A stretch of DNA of 64,000 bases from Ectothiorhodospiraceae bacterium (lineage in GTDB: Bacteria > Pseudomonadota > Gammaproteobacteria > Nitrococcales > Aquisalimonadaceae), in the NCBI GenBank assembly GCA_020831885.1, contig JAFIFU010000010.1:36552-100551 (forward strand). Direction: 5' to 3'. Made by a program: the position numbers and the translations under genes. The notes beneath the pieces are model-generated. The model was not told where the DNA came from. It made no database searches and saw only the letters and a list, made by a program, of their open reading frames with translations. Positions 39,135 through 50,352 of this stretch are shown in pieces. Within the stretch, counting starts at the first letter, position 1, and the number at the start of each line of letters is the position of its first letter.

Positions 39135-40070
39135 GTGATGAATCGTCTGCCGCCACTGAATCCGTTACGGGCATTCGAGGCCGCGGCGCGGCTTGGCAGC
39201 TTTCAAAAGGCTGCAGAGGAGCTGAACGTAACTCCTCCAGCCATCAGCCATCAGGTGCGGGTGCTCGAGGAATACCTGGACGTCACCCTGTTTCATCGTG
39301 AAGCACGGCGTGTCCGGCTGACAGAGCAGGGCGAGATGTACCTGGCTGCCGTCAGTGAGGGGCTCCATCGGATTGCCGCCGCGACCCGTTTGCTGCTCAA
39401 GGCGACCGAGAAGCGGCCGCTCACGGTGTCGTCCGCACCGTCATTCGCCTGCGGCTGGCTGGTTCCCAGGCTGGTGGACTTTCACACCCGCCATCCTGAC
39501 GTGGAGGTTCGTCTCGATACGTCGGTTCAACTGGTTGATCTTCTGCGCTCGGATATTGACGTCGCCATTCGCTACACGGCCAACCCGGTGTTCCAGGGCA
39601 TGGTCTCCCACTGCCTTGAACGGGAAGAGCTGGTTCCCGTGTGCAGTCCGTCGCTGCTGGAGGGGGAGCGCCCGTTGCAAGTGCCGGAGGATATCAAGGG
39701 ATTCCGGCTCCTACACACGCGACCACGTCTGGGGGAGTGGCGCGGATGGTTGGCTGCGGCGGGTGTGGACCACCCCGATCCAGAGGCAGGGCCCAAGTTC
39801 GACGATTACGCCTTAACACTTGAGGCCGCTGCCTCGGGCCTGGGAATCGCCATTGCGATTAGGCCTGCAGCAGAATCCCATATCCGCAGCGGCAGGCTTG
39901 CCATGCCTTTCGATGTTACTCACATTACCGAGGCTGCCTATTACCTGGTCTATCCGGAAGTCAGCGCCAATGATGAGCGTGTGCGCACGTTCCGTGACTG
40001 GCTGCTGGCGTGTGTCACTCCCTCCGGCCCCTCGGACCCACTTTCTACGTTACCGACATCATCAGAGTAA
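39135..40070 (+). CDS. LysR-family regulator (GcvA-like)
   Basis: LPPLNPLRAFEAAARLGSFQKAAEELNVTPPAISHQVRVLEEYL. Confidence 0.9.
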   Translation: MMNRLPPLNPLRAFEAAARLGSFQKAAEELNVTPPAISHQVRVLEEYLDVTLFHREARRVRLTEQGEMYLAAVSEGLHRIAAATRLLLKATEKRPLTVSSAPSFACGWLVPRLVDFHTRHPDVEVRLDTSVQLVDLLRSDIDVAIRYTANPVFQGMVSHCLEREELVPVCSPSLLEGERPLQVPEDIKGFRLLHTRPRLGEWRGWLAAAGVDHPDPEAGPKFDDYALTLEAAASGLGIAIAIRPAAESHIRSGRLAMPFDVTHITEAAYYLVYPEVSANDERVRTFRDWLLACVTPSGPSDPLSTLPTSSE

Positions 40071-40349
40071 TACCGGGGTGGCGGACCGGGACTATCACCT
40101 GTGTCCGCAACCGATAAATTTTCCTGATGATAATCCTAAAAAATCATAAATGGTTTTGGCCGATCGACTGTGGAAATATCTAGGACGTGATTTCCCTGCT
40201 GCTTCATAACGGGCCCGGCGTAACCGCCGGATAAAGAGTGAATCACGGATGGTTAGCAGCCCGGTCTGTCAACATCGCATGCCCCGTTGAGGTGGCGAAT
40301 GGGGCTGCCATGGAACCCGGGTACGGATCGATGGAAACCAGCCCGGATT

Positions 40350-40375
40350 CACCATGGGAATAGATCAGTGCTTCC
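40350..40375. repeat. copy of dispersed 26-mer CACCATGGGAATMGATCAGYGCTTCC
   Basis: Also at 26920-26945 and, inverted, 63844-63869. Confidence 0.6.
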
Positions 40376-40407
40376 CAAGGACTGGCTAGCTATGACGGAG
40401 GCGCGCA

Positions 40408-41673
40408 ATGAATGCGACCGCTGGAGAAACATTACGAGACCAACGTCCCCCGACTGTCAGAACATCGATTGTTGTCCTCGTAGCCTGCGCCTGCGGAATC
40501 TCGCTCATTACCTTCGGCGTCCGCTCCATCTTCGGGCTGTTTACTGATCCAGTTGCCGAGACCCATGGGTGGTCCCGCGAGACGTTCGCGGTTGCTCTCG
40601 CCATTCAGAATCTCCTGTGGGGCTTGAGTCAGCCCTTCGCCGGTGCCCTGGTGGATCGCTTCGGACCGATTCGGGTATTGGCCACCGGGGCGGCCGTGTA
40701 CGCATTGGGGGTTGGGCTGATGGCCGTCAGCGCCAGCCCGATGGGCCTGCACCTGACCGCCGGGGTTCTGGTTGGACTCGGAATGGGGGGCGCCTCTTTC
40801 GTGACGGTCATCGGCGCGCTTGGGCAACTGGTCCCGGAGTCGGCGAGGACCTGGGCCCTGGGAATGGCCACTGCTGCCGGCTCACTTGGGCAGTTCCTGT
40901 TCGCACCTCTCGGCCAGGCCTTCATCCTGGGTTACGGCTGGCAGCACACCGCTTTGCTACTTGCCGGATGCGTAGGGCTTACTGTACTGCTGGCGCTGGG
41001 CATACGGGGCAACCTGCAGCGAACGGATGGTCCAGGGGACAACAGTCCCGCACTTTCCCTGGGACAGGTGCTGACAATAGCACTGCGTCATCGCAGCTAC
41101 GTTTTTCTGCTGCTGGGGTTTTCCGTCTGCGGTTTTCAACTTGCATTCATCACCATTCACCTGCCGCCCTATCTCAACGACCTGGCTGTGAGTCCGTCTG
41201 TCGCCGGATGGGCTATCGGCTTGATCGGGCTGGCCAATGTTGTGGGTGCCTACGCTGCGGGGGGGCTTGGTGCCACACTGAGCAACCGCGGATTGCTGGC
41301 CGGAATCTACTTCGCAAGGGCCGCGGCCATCGCACTGTTTCTTGTGGTGCCGATCAGTGCCGTGACCGTTTTACTGTTTTCTGTCGTGATGGGACTGCTC
41401 TGGCTATCCACCGTTCCGCTGACATCGGCGCTGGTGGCGCTCATGTTCGGAACGCGTTCCATGGGTATGCTTTTCGGCCTCGTTTTCTTCAGTCACCAGG
41501 TCGGTTCGTTTTTTGGCGTGTGGCTGGGCGGTGCGTTGTTCGAAATCACTGCCAGTTACGACATTGTGTGGTGGCTGACTGTAGCGCTCGGGGTGGCTGC
41601 AGGCATTGCCCATTTGCCTATCCGGGAAGAGCGGGCCACTGAAATGCCGGATAATCAACTCGTGCGGAGCTGA
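40408..41673 (+). CDS. MFS transporter
   Basis: 12-TM pattern; FGLFTDPVAETHGWSRETFAVALAIQNLLWGLSQPFAGALVDRFG. Confidence 0.85.
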   Translation: MNATAGETLRDQRPPTVRTSIVVLVACACGISLITFGVRSIFGLFTDPVAETHGWSRETFAVALAIQNLLWGLSQPFAGALVDRFGPIRVLATGAAVYALGVGLMAVSASPMGLHLTAGVLVGLGMGGASFVTVIGALGQLVPESARTWALGMATAAGSLGQFLFAPLGQAFILGYGWQHTALLLAGCVGLTVLLALGIRGNLQRTDGPGDNSPALSLGQVLTIALRHRSYVFLLLGFSVCGFQLAFITIHLPPYLNDLAVSPSVAGWAIGLIGLANVVGAYAAGGLGATLSNRGLLAGIYFARAAAIALFLVVPISAVTVLLFSVVMGLLWLSTVPLTSALVALMFGTRSMGMLFGLVFFSHQVGSFFGVWLGGALFEITASYDIVWWLTVALGVAAGIAHLPIREERATEMPDNQLVRS

Positions 41674-41681
41674 GCCTGATC

Positions 41682-42062
41682 ATGGGCATCGCTTACCGCC
41701 ACCAGCTTGCCGCACTGCTCCTTGCAACAGGGGTGGCGGCCGCGATCTTGGCCGCCCTGCCTCCGATGCGCCTTGCGGCACATGACGCACGTCCTCCCGC
41801 CGTCCTGGTGGCGGTGTTCCCGCCCTGGAAGGACCAAACCAGAACCGACCAGGCGATCCTCCAAACGGGAGCTATACCACTCAAGAAGGCGCTCAATGGC
41901 ACGGTCTGGTGGTTCATCTCGACTGATGCCAGCCACCCACAGGCGCTTGAGGAGCGTGGGGCCTGGGTGTTGATGGTCCCCGGGGTGGCAGGCGTGATGC
42001 CAACGTGCACCGGTACGACGTCGCGCACCAAAGGACGAACCGCGAGGTCTGCGTTTCCGTGA
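41682..42062 (+). CDS. small putative exported protein, unknown
   Basis: N-terminal hydrophobic segment; no recognised motif. Confidence 0.3.
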   Translation: MGIAYRHQLAALLLATGVAAAILAALPPMRLAAHDARPPAVLVAVFPPWKDQTRTDQAILQTGAIPLKKALNGTVWWFISTDASHPQALEERGAWVLMVPGVAGVMPTCTGTTSRTKGRTARSAFP

Positions 42063-42344
42063 ATGCATTCTATCGGTGATGGTGTAGCGCTCACCCGCGG
42101 TGTTCCATCAACGCCAGGGCTGCTGACCTGCAGTCTCCACCCTCTCGCCCACGGCAGACGTCGGCGATGCCGGAGAAGGCCTCGAGCCAGCGGCTTCCCA
42201 ATCGGTCAACTGATCGAACCCAGTCAAAACAATGACATGGTGCTGACGCCAACGCGCGTCGGCCACTCCGGTGTTCCCGTGGCGGGATGGCCAAAATCGC
42301 TAGACACCCGCAAACCGACTCTGGCAGACTCACTCCCTAATTCA

Positions 42345-42362
42345 AATGAAACACGTTTCATT
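42345..42362. promoter_or_regulatory. palindrome AATGAAACACGTTTCATT, candidate IclR-type operator
   Basis: 8-bp arms inverted around 2 bp; 45 bp upstream of the ABC binding-protein start; a half site GATGAAAC follows. Confidence 0.55.
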
Positions 42363-42406
42363 AGATGAAACAAATCCGTAAGTGTATCGCAGTGGAGGAG
42401 AAGCAG

Positions 42407-43990
42407 ATGAGTTTGGTGACCCGACTACAACAGCTCGCCCTGGTGGCGGCTATTGGCAGTATGTCCATTCCCGCTTTTGCCGATGAGCCGGTCCGCGGCG
42501 GGACGTTAAGAATGATCGCGCAACCCGAACCACCCACGTTGATGCTTGGGCTGAATCAACAGGGGCCGACGCAGTTCGTGGCCGGAAAAATCTATGAAGG
42601 GCTCCTGCGCTATGACCAGGAACTTCAGCCGATGCCAGGGCTCGCACGTGACTGGTCGGTCTCGGACGATGGCCTGGAGTACACCTTCCATTTACAGGAA
42701 GGGGTGCTCTGGCATGACGGAGAGCCGTTCACCTCGGCGGACGTTGTCTTCACGATGGAAGAGTTTCTCTCGGAAGTGCACCCGCGCGCCCGAGGCGTGC
42801 TTGCCCATGTTGAGGAAATCGAAGCCCCGGACGAGCACACTGTCATTTTCCGGTTGAAAGCGCCTTTCGCGGCCTTTATCCAGAGTTTCGAGGTGTCCAG
42901 TGCACCGATGATCCCGGCCCACCTTTACCAGGGCACGGATTTCCGGGATAACCCGGCCAACGAAACGCCCATCGGCACCGGGCCGTTCAAACTCGAGCGC
43001 TGGGAGCAGGGCTCCTATATCCGCCTGACCCGGAATGAGGACTACTGGAAGGAAGGCAAGCCGTATCTGGACGGCATTCTGTTCAACATCGTCCCTGATG
43101 CCGCCTCACGCGCGGTTGCCTTCGAGACCGGCCGGGTGGATGTCCTGCGTGGCGGTGACATTGAGTACTTCGACGTTGCGCGTCTCGAGCAGATGCCCGA
43201 TGTGGAAGTGACCACCGAGGGCTGGGAGTTCCTCTCCCCGACAATCTGGATGCAGTTCAACCTCCGCAACGAGCCGTTGGATGACCCGCGTTTCCGCCAG
43301 GCGATCTGGCATGCCGTTAACCGTGATTTCATCGTCGATTCGATCTGGTCGGGTTACGGGAAAGTCGCCAAGGGGCCGGTGAATTCCGCATCGCCGTTCT
43401 TCGACGATTCGCTGCCTGATGTGGAGTATGACCCGGAACGTGCCATCGAGCTGCTCGACGAGATGGGGCTTGAGCCAAACCGTCGCGGCGTCCGGGCTAC
43501 CATCCGGTTCCTCGCGCTGCCTTACACGGAAACCTACATCCGCATGGGCGAGTATATTCGGCAGCAGCTCCAGCAAGTCGGTATCGAACTCGATGTCACC
43601 CAGACCGACGTCGGTGGCTGGGCCCAGACCCTGGGCCAGTGGGATTACGACATGACCATCAACCTGCTGTTCCAGTACGGTGACCCGGCGCTTGGTATTC
43701 AGCGCGCCTACGTCTCCAGTAACCTGGTCAAGGGCTCGCCGTCCGCGAATGTCTCCGGGCTTGATGATCCGGCGATTGACGAGCTGCTTACCCGTGCCGC
43801 CACCGAAAGTGACCCCGAGGAGCGGTTCCGGCTTTACTCGGAGTTCCAGCACGAGATTGTCGATAATGCCTACTTCGGCTATCTGATCGAAGCGCATTTC
43901 CCGACCGTCTACCGCAATAATGTCCGGAATCTGGTGAATTCCGCCATCGGCCTGAACGACAACATGGCCGAAGTCTGGATCGAACGCTAG
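42407..43990 (+). CDS. Dpp/Opp-type ABC transporter substrate-binding protein
   Basis: Signal peptide; RGGTLRMIAQPEPPTLMLGL, YEGLLRYDQELQPMPGLARDWSVSDDGLEYTFHLQEGVLWHDGEPFTSADVVFT. Confidence 0.9.
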   Translation: MSLVTRLQQLALVAAIGSMSIPAFADEPVRGGTLRMIAQPEPPTLMLGLNQQGPTQFVAGKIYEGLLRYDQELQPMPGLARDWSVSDDGLEYTFHLQEGVLWHDGEPFTSADVVFTMEEFLSEVHPRARGVLAHVEEIEAPDEHTVIFRLKAPFAAFIQSFEVSSAPMIPAHLYQGTDFRDNPANETPIGTGPFKLERWEQGSYIRLTRNEDYWKEGKPYLDGILFNIVPDAASRAVAFETGRVDVLRGGDIEYFDVARLEQMPDVEVTTEGWEFLSPTIWMQFNLRNEPLDDPRFRQAIWHAVNRDFIVDSIWSGYGKVAKGPVNSASPFFDDSLPDVEYDPERAIELLDEMGLEPNRRGVRATIRFLALPYTETYIRMGEYIRQQLQQVGIELDVTQTDVGGWAQTLGQWDYDMTINLLFQYGDPALGIQRAYVSSNLVKGSPSANVSGLDDPAIDELLTRAATESDPEERFRLYSEFQHEIVDNAYFGYLIEAHFPTVYRNNVRNLVNSAIGLNDNMAEVWIER

Positions 43991-44006
43991 TGGGGGATGC
44001 CGGAAA

Positions 44007-44033
44007 GGCCGGGGTGGTATTGTCACCCCGGCC
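44007..44033 (+). terminator. intra-operon hairpin GGCCGGGGTG-N7-CACCCCGGCC
   Basis: Perfect 10-bp stem between the binding-protein and permease genes. Confidence 0.6.
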
Positions 44034-44136
44034 CGCCCGGTTCGCTCAACCAGTCTCCGCGTCGACGCAACGCGCAAGCACCTCAATTTCAGTGTCCGCA
44101 TCCCCAGCAGGGCACGGACTTTAGCGAGCACGTGCA

Positions 44137-45114
44137 ATGGATCGTTTGAACTTCATCGCGGGTCGCCTGGTCAAGGGCGCGTTGATCGTCCTTGCCATTG
44201 CGATCATGAACTTCTTCATCGTCCGCCTCGCGCCTGGTGACCCCGTCTCCGTACTCGCGGGACAGTCCGGTGCGATGGATCAGGATTACATGGATGAGCT
44301 GCGTCAGCGCTTCGGCCTGGATCAGCCGTTAATCGTCCAGTTATGGATTTATCTACAGAATCTGTTTCAGGGTGATCTGGGCACCTCCTACCGCCAGGGG
44401 CGTGCAGTGCTCAGCGTCATTCTGGAGCGTCTGCCGGCGACTCTGTTACTGACGATCAGTGCGGCCATCATCTCCGTCATCCTGGGTGTGGTCGCGGGCA
44501 GTCTTGCCGCACGCCGGCGCGGGACGTGGTGGGACACGCTGATCAGCTCGCTCGCCCTGCTTTTCTACGCCACGCCGCTTTTCTGGATCGGTTTGATGGC
44601 GATTCTGCTCTTCTCGCTTGTACTCGGGTGGTTTCCGGCATTCGGCATGGTGTCGCCGGAGAAGGAATACACCGGGATCATGCACATCCTCGATGTCTTG
44701 CATCACCTGGTGTTGCCGATGACCGTGCTGGGGCTCTTCTACATGGCGGTGTACGCCCGGCTCACGCGTGCATCGATGCTCGAGGTCTCCGAGATGGATT
44801 TCGTTCGCACGGCGCGCGCCAAGGGGCTCCCCGAGGGTTACATCACCCGCCGGCACATCCTGCGAAACGCGCTGCTGCCGGTGATCACCTTTGCGGGCAT
44901 CCAGGCGGGACACCTGATCGGCGGAACGGTGCTGGTGGAGACCGTCTTCGGCTGGCCCGGGGTTGGTCGACTCGCTTTCGATTCGCTCCTGCAGCGCGAT
45001 TACTCCGTGTTGCTCGGCATCTTTCTGATCACATCCATCATGGTGGTGATCGCGAACATCATCACTGACGTTGTGTACACCTTCGTCGATCCACGGATCG
45101 AGGTGAAGCAATGA
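44137..45114 (+). CDS. ABC transporter permease, DppB type
   Basis: VRLAPGDPVSVLAGQSG...RFGLDQPLIVQ, EMDFVRTARAKGLPEGYITRRHILRNALLPVITF. Confidence 0.9.
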   Translation: MDRLNFIAGRLVKGALIVLAIAIMNFFIVRLAPGDPVSVLAGQSGAMDQDYMDELRQRFGLDQPLIVQLWIYLQNLFQGDLGTSYRQGRAVLSVILERLPATLLLTISAAIISVILGVVAGSLAARRRGTWWDTLISSLALLFYATPLFWIGLMAILLFSLVLGWFPAFGMVSPEKEYTGIMHILDVLHHLVLPMTVLGLFYMAVYARLTRASMLEVSEMDFVRTARAKGLPEGYITRRHILRNALLPVITFAGIQAGHLIGGTVLVETVFGWPGVGRLAFDSLLQRDYSVLLGIFLITSIMVVIANIITDVVYTFVDPRIEVKQ

Positions 45115-45950
45115 AGGATCTCATCAAGGCGTTCTCCCACAACAAAGCGGCACTGGGCGGGCTGCTTTTCCTGGTGGTCATCGCGATTGCCGCCGTGGCG
45201 GCACCGTTGATCTACCCGCACTCGCCCTGGCAGATGGTCGGTGCTCCGTTCCAGCCACCGTTAAGCGGCCCGCATCTGTTCGGCACGGACATGCTCGGGC
45301 GGGATATCGCGGCCGGAATCCTCTATGGCGCCCGCGTGTCCTTTCTGATTGGCATCGTCTCCACCGCGGTGGCGCTCTCAATCGGCATCACCGTCGGCGC
45401 ACTTGCCGGTTACCTTGGCGGCCTGGTGGATGACGCGCTCATGCGCGTCACCGAGTTCTTCCAGACGATCCCGAGTCTGATCTTCGCCATCGTGATCGTG
45501 GCGATCATGAGCCCGTCCATTCTCTCGATCGTGATCGCGATCGCCATCGTCTCCTGGCCCCCGGTCGCCCGGCTTGTCAGGGCGGAGTTCATGAGCCTGC
45601 GGCATCGGGAGTTCGTCGAGGCCTCCCGTGTGCTCGGTGTGCCGGGCTGGCGGATCATGGCATTCGACATCCTGCCGAACGCCATGGCGCCGGTGATCGT
45701 CACCGCCTCGCTGATGGTGGCGACCGCCATTCTGATGGAGTCCGGTCTGAGCTTCCTCGGCCTGGGCGACCCGAACCTGATCAGTTGGGGCTACCAGATC
45801 GGGGCTGCCCGCACCATGATCCGAACCGCCTGGTGGATGAGCTTCTTCCCGGGGGTGGCCATCATCATCACGGTGCTATGCCTGAACCTTGTTGGTGAGG
45901 GGCTGAACGACGCGCTGAATCCGCGCATTGTCAGGAGGAGGAAGGCATGA
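45111..45950 (+). CDS. ABC transporter permease, DppC type
   Basis: GTDMLGRDIAAGILYGARVSFLIG, REFVEASRVLGVPGWRIMAFDILPNAMAPVIV. Confidence 0.9.
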   Translation: MKDLIKAFSHNKAALGGLLFLVVIAIAAVAAPLIYPHSPWQMVGAPFQPPLSGPHLFGTDMLGRDIAAGILYGARVSFLIGIVSTAVALSIGITVGALAGYLGGLVDDALMRVTEFFQTIPSLIFAIVIVAIMSPSILSIVIAIAIVSWPPVARLVRAEFMSLRHREFVEASRVLGVPGWRIMAFDILPNAMAPVIVTASLMVATAILMESGLSFLGLGDPNLISWGYQIGAARTMIRTAWWMSFFPGVAIIITVLCLNLVGEGLNDALNPRIVRRRKA

Positions 45951-47641
45951 GCGCGAGGCTGGAGACTGCGACAGCAGCACCGGCGACGGGGGCTGGAGAG
46001 GCGGCGTCACAGGCGTTGCTCTCGGTTCACGGGCTGAGCATCGCCCTGCCGCCGGGAAGTGATCGTCCGTTCGCCGTCGAGCAGAGCACCTACACCATCG
46101 AGCGAGGCTCGATCACCTGCATTGTGGGTGAGTCCGGGTCGGGCAAATCGATGACGGCCAACGCCATTATGGGGTTGCTGCCCCAGCCGTATGTGCGCGT
46201 CGCCGAAGGCACGATTCATTTCGATGGCAAGAACCTGGTGGGACTCCCGGAGCAGCAGTTGCGTTCCATTCGCGGCGCGGAGATCTCCATGATCTTCCAG
46301 GAGCCCATGAGCGCGCTTAACCCGTTGATGACGGTCGGCCAGCAAGTCGCGGAAGTGCTCCGCAAACGCGAGCGTCTGCCGGAACGCGAGGAACGGGCAC
46401 GCATCGCACGCTTGCTGGAATCAATGGATCTGCCCGACCCGGAGCGCATCCAGGACAGCTATCCGTTCAGGCTCTCCGGCGGTCAGCGTCAACGGGTGAT
46501 GATCGCCATGGCACTCGCGCTCTCGCCGCGGTTGCTGATTGCCGACGAGCCCACCACGGCGCTGGATGTCACCACGCAGAAGCAAATCCTCTCCTTGATC
46601 CGTGAACAGCAGCGTGAGCGGGGCATGGGGGTGATGTTCATCACCCACGATTTCGGTGTTGTCGCGGAGATCGCCGACAAGGTCGTGGTGATGGAGAAGG
46701 GGCGCATCGTGGAGCAGGGGGCCGTGGCGGAGATTCTCAATCATCCCCGGCACCCCTATACCCGCAAGCTGATCAGCGCCGTGCCGACGTTGAACGATCA
46801 CGCCTCAACGACACCGGAATCCGATGTTCTGCTTGAGGTGCGCAGTGCTGACAAGGTGTTCCGCTCCGGCGGTGGGTGGTTCCGCAAGGCGCGGGAGGTG
46901 CATGCGCTGAATCAGGTCTCGCTCACGCTCCGGCGGGGGGAGATTCTCGGCCTGGTCGGGGAGTCCGGTTCCGGCAAATCCACCTTGGCCCGGTCGATCA
47001 TCGGTCTGAACCCGATCGACAGTGGAGAGATTCATTTCCTGGGCGAGCAACTTCTTGGGGGCGGACGACGAGGGCATAAGCAGCGCAAGCGGCTCGCCCG
47101 GCACATCCAGATCGTCTTCCAGGATCCGTACGCCTCGTTGAACCCCCGGCGCAAGGTGGGGGCCGCCATTACCCTGGGGCCGCTTCAGCATGGTGTGCCG
47201 GTGGCGGAGGCCAACGCGCGGGCGAAGGAGATGCTGAGCTTCGTTGGCCTGGATGCGAGCGCCTTCGATCGTTATCCGCACGAGTTCTCGGGCGGGCAGC
47301 GTCAGCGCATAGGCATTGCACGTGCCCTTGCCATGCGCCCGGAGGTGCTGATCGCCGATGAGGCGGTATCCGCGCTTGATGTCTCCGTGCAAAAGCAGGT
47401 GCTCGGGCTTCTTGAGGAAATCCGTCAGCGCATGGGTGTCGCCATCCTGTTTGTCACCCATGACCTGCGCGTGGCGGCAACGATCTGTCATCGCCTGCTG
47501 GTCATGCGGCATGGACAGATTGTGGAAGAAGGTGAGACGAGCACGCTGTTCGCGGCGCCGCGGGAGGACTATACGCGGGCGCTGCTTGATGCCGTTCCTG
47601 GCATTGATTGGCAGAAACCTGAATTGGAGGAGAATTTGTAA
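45947..47641 (+). CDS. fused dual ATPase (DppD-DppF type)
   Basis: Two Walker A ([20 protein letters not shown]), two signatures ([18 protein letters not shown]), two Walker B motifs. Confidence 0.9.
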   Translation: MSARLETATAAPATGAGEAASQALLSVHGLSIALPPGSDRPFAVEQSTYTIERGSITCIVGESGSGKSMTANAIMGLLPQPYVRVAEGTIHFDGKNLVGLPEQQLRSIRGAEISMIFQEPMSALNPLMTVGQQVAEVLRKRERLPEREERARIARLLESMDLPDPERIQDSYPFRLSGGQRQRVMIAMALALSPRLLIADEPTTALDVTTQKQILSLIREQQRERGMGVMFITHDFGVVAEIADKVVVMEKGRIVEQGAVAEILNHPRHPYTRKLISAVPTLNDHASTTPESDVLLEVRSADKVFRSGGGWFRKAREVHALNQVSLTLRRGEILGLVGESGSGKSTLARSIIGLNPIDSGEIHFLGEQLLGGGRRGHKQRKRLARHIQIVFQDPYASLNPRRKVGAAITLGPLQHGVPVAEANARAKEMLSFVGLDASAFDRYPHEFSGGQRQRIGIARALAMRPEVLIADEAVSALDVSVQKQVLGLLEEIRQRMGVAILFVTHDLRVAATICHRLLVMRHGQIVEEGETSTLFAAPREDYTRALLDAVPGIDWQKPELEENL

Positions 47642-48915
47642 TGGGTCAAACCATGGTGGAGAAGATTCTTGCGCGCGCAAGCGGCCAGGAATCGGTGTCC
47701 GCGGGTGATGATGTGCGGGTGCGCCCGGACTTTGTCCTTGCCTATGACTTTCCGGGTTACACCAATGTGATCTTCAAGCAAGTGCGAGAGGAGTTCGGCA
47801 TCCAGCAGCTGCCCTCACCGGAGCGCTTTGCCATCTTCATCGATCACATGGTGCCGGCGGTGAAGCCGGAGGAGGAGGATTTCCACGAAGGGACGCGGGA
47901 GTGGTGCCGACAGTTCGGGATCCCCTGCATTGAGCGGGAGGGCATCGGCCATCAGGTGGCGGTGGAGACCGGCTTCGGGGTTCCCGGTGCCTTTGCGGTG
48001 CATTTCGACGGCCATATCGCGCAGCTGGGCGCGCTGGGCACCTTTGCGGTCAACATGCCCCGGCAGACCCTGGTAGAGGCGTTCGTGCGTGAGTACATCG
48101 ACTTCCGCGTCCCGCCCACCGTGCGTGTCGATCTGGTCGGCGAACTCCAGCCCGGCGTCATGGCGCGGGATCTCTTTCACGGCATCATGGCCAAGCTCGG
48201 AAACCGGTTTGCCCAGTTCGCGGTGCTGGAACTCGGTGGTGAGGTGATCGAGCAGATGTCGCTGGACGGCCGTCAGGCGATGACGGGCATCGCGATGTTC
48301 ACCGGGGCGATCTCGGCACTGATCAATCCCGATCAGGCGATGCTCGATTACGCCAAACCGCGGGCGAAAATCGACCTGGAGCCGGTGGCAAGCGATCCGG
48401 ACTGCACCTACGCGGCGCGGTACACGATCGATGTCGGTGAGATCGAGCTGATGATCGCCGTCCCGCCAACGCCTTCCGACACTCAGCCGCTGCGTCACTA
48501 TGCCGGTTTCGATGTTCAGGTGGGCTACATCGGCTCCTGTGCCTCCGGGCGTATCGAAGACCTCCGCGCTGCCGCGGCAGTGCTTCGCGGGAAGAAGGTC
48601 AAGCCCGGCTTCACGCTGAACGTGGTCCCCACCAGTCAGCGCGTGATGAGCCAAGCCGCCCGCGAGGGTTTGCTGGAGGTCTTCAGCGACGCCGGCGCCT
48701 TCGTCTCGTCGCCGAGTTGTGACTTCTGCTATGGGCGGATCGGGACCATGCGCGCGGGCCAGCGCGCATTGTCCACCGGGACACTGAACGTCCGTGGTCG
48801 GATGGGCAGCCCCGATTCGGAGATCTTCCTGGTGAACGCGGCGGTGATCGCCAAGGCCGCCACCACGGGGCTCATTCCCTCACCGGAGGAGATGCAGGAG
48901 GAGTTGGTGCAATGA
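47641..48915 (+). CDS. aconitase-superfamily hydro-lyase large subunit (LeuC/homoaconitase-like)
   Basis: YIGSCASGRIEDLRAA, SPSCDFCYGRIG (Fe-S ligands), RNxxGRMGS-type C-term (VRGRMGSPDSEIFL). Confidence 0.8.
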   Translation: MGQTMVEKILARASGQESVSAGDDVRVRPDFVLAYDFPGYTNVIFKQVREEFGIQQLPSPERFAIFIDHMVPAVKPEEEDFHEGTREWCRQFGIPCIEREGIGHQVAVETGFGVPGAFAVHFDGHIAQLGALGTFAVNMPRQTLVEAFVREYIDFRVPPTVRVDLVGELQPGVMARDLFHGIMAKLGNRFAQFAVLELGGEVIEQMSLDGRQAMTGIAMFTGAISALINPDQAMLDYAKPRAKIDLEPVASDPDCTYAARYTIDVGEIELMIAVPPTPSDTQPLRHYAGFDVQVGYIGSCASGRIEDLRAAAAVLRGKKVKPGFTLNVVPTSQRVMSQAAREGLLEVFSDAGAFVSSPSCDFCYGRIGTMRAGQRALSTGTLNVRGRMGSPDSEIFLVNAAVIAKAATTGLIPSPEEMQEELVQ

Positions 48916-49463
48916 GCACGCTTGATCAAACGCTGCTGGCGCAAATGCCCAGGATTCACGGGCGGGTGGCCTACATCTTCGAGGACGATGATTTCGATAT
49001 CGACCAGATCATTGGCGTCAAGAATATCCGCATTCAGGATCTTGACGAACTGTGCGCGGTCGCCATGCAGGACTATGACCCGGCATTCGCTGAGGCCGTG
49101 AAGCCGGGTGATGTGCTTGTCGGGGGGGAGAACTTCGGGTTCGGTCACCCGCATTCCCCGCCCATGCGCGCCATGCGCCACATGGGAATTGCCGCTGTGA
49201 TCGCCGAATCGTTTGCACCCACCTACTACCGGGGTGAGACCGCCATGGGGTTCCCGCAGATCATCTGCCCGGGCATCCGTGATCTGGTGGCGCGCTGGCA
49301 GACGGTGTCAGTGGACTGGGCATCCGCCACGCTCCACAACGTGGACACCGGCGAGCGTCGGCCCATCCAGATGCCGTCGGTCTCCGAGTGTCGGATTCTC
49401 GCCGCCGGTGGGCACAAGTCCTATCTGCAGAACGAACTCGCCCGCCAGCACACGGGGGCCTGA
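48912..49463 (+). CDS. aconitase-superfamily hydro-lyase small subunit (LeuD-like)
   Basis: GDVLVGGENFGFGHPHSPPMRAMRHMGIAAVIAESFAPTYYRGETAMGFP. Confidence 0.8.
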   Translation: MSTLDQTLLAQMPRIHGRVAYIFEDDDFDIDQIIGVKNIRIQDLDELCAVAMQDYDPAFAEAVKPGDVLVGGENFGFGHPHSPPMRAMRHMGIAAVIAESFAPTYYRGETAMGFPQIICPGIRDLVARWQTVSVDWASATLHNVDTGERRPIQMPSVSECRILAAGGHKSYLQNELARQHTGA

Positions 49464-49469
49464 GGAGAA

Positions 49470-50347
49470 CCATGATGAACAAGACTGAATTCGCAAAACG
49501 TATCCGCCGGGGCGACTGCCTGTGGAGTGCCGGGTGCCATGACGTGCTTTCCGCGAAGCTGGTGGAGGAAGCCGGATTTGACGTCATGCTCACCTCCGGC
49601 TTCGGCATCTCGGCCTCGCTGCTGGGGCAGCCGGACGTTGAGCTCTACACGATGAGCGAGAATCTGGGCGTCGTCCGCAATGTCAGCGCGGCCGTGAACA
49701 TCCCGGTGATCGCCGATGCCGATACCGGCTACGGCAATGCGATCAACGTCATGCGAACGGTGCGTGAGTTCGAGCAGGCCGGGGTGGCGGCGATGATCAT
49801 CGAGGACCAGGCGATGCCGAAACGGTGCCCGGCCATCGCCGCGGAGCTCGAGCTCATCACGGTGGATGAGGGCGTGTCGAAGATTCGGGCAGCGGTTGCG
49901 GCGCGGCGCGACCCCGACACCCTCATCATCGCGCGCACGGATGCGGGCACGAAGGCCGATTGCATCGAGCGCGCGCAGGCTTATGTGGAAGCCGGTGCGG
50001 ACATGATTCAGCCGATCAGCCGCGGCTTTCAGAACCTTGAGGACATCGCTGACCTCAAGGCGGCGTGCGGTCGGCCGCTGTCACTGCAGTTGATGCGCTG
50101 GCTTGAAACCGACCTCTCCCCCGAGGAAATCGAATCGGTGGCGGGTATTGCCCACTTTCCGCTGGTCACGCTCATGAGTGCCACCCAGGCCATTCGAGAG
50201 AACCTGCGTGCGGTGCGTCGTGCCCGCAGTACCCAGCTTGATCTCCCCGCGCCGATGTCGGATGTTTCAGCATTCAAGGATTTCATCGGTTTTCCGGATA
50301 TCGAACGGTTGCAGAATGAGTTCATGTCCAAACTTGTGGAGAAATAA
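49470..50347 (+). CDS. isocitrate lyase/PEP mutase superfamily C-C lyase
   Basis: ADADTGYGNAINV metal site, IIEDQAMPKRCPAI active-site loop, LIIARTDAGTKADCIERAQAYVEAGADMI. Confidence 0.8.
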
Positions 50348-50352
50348 GACGC

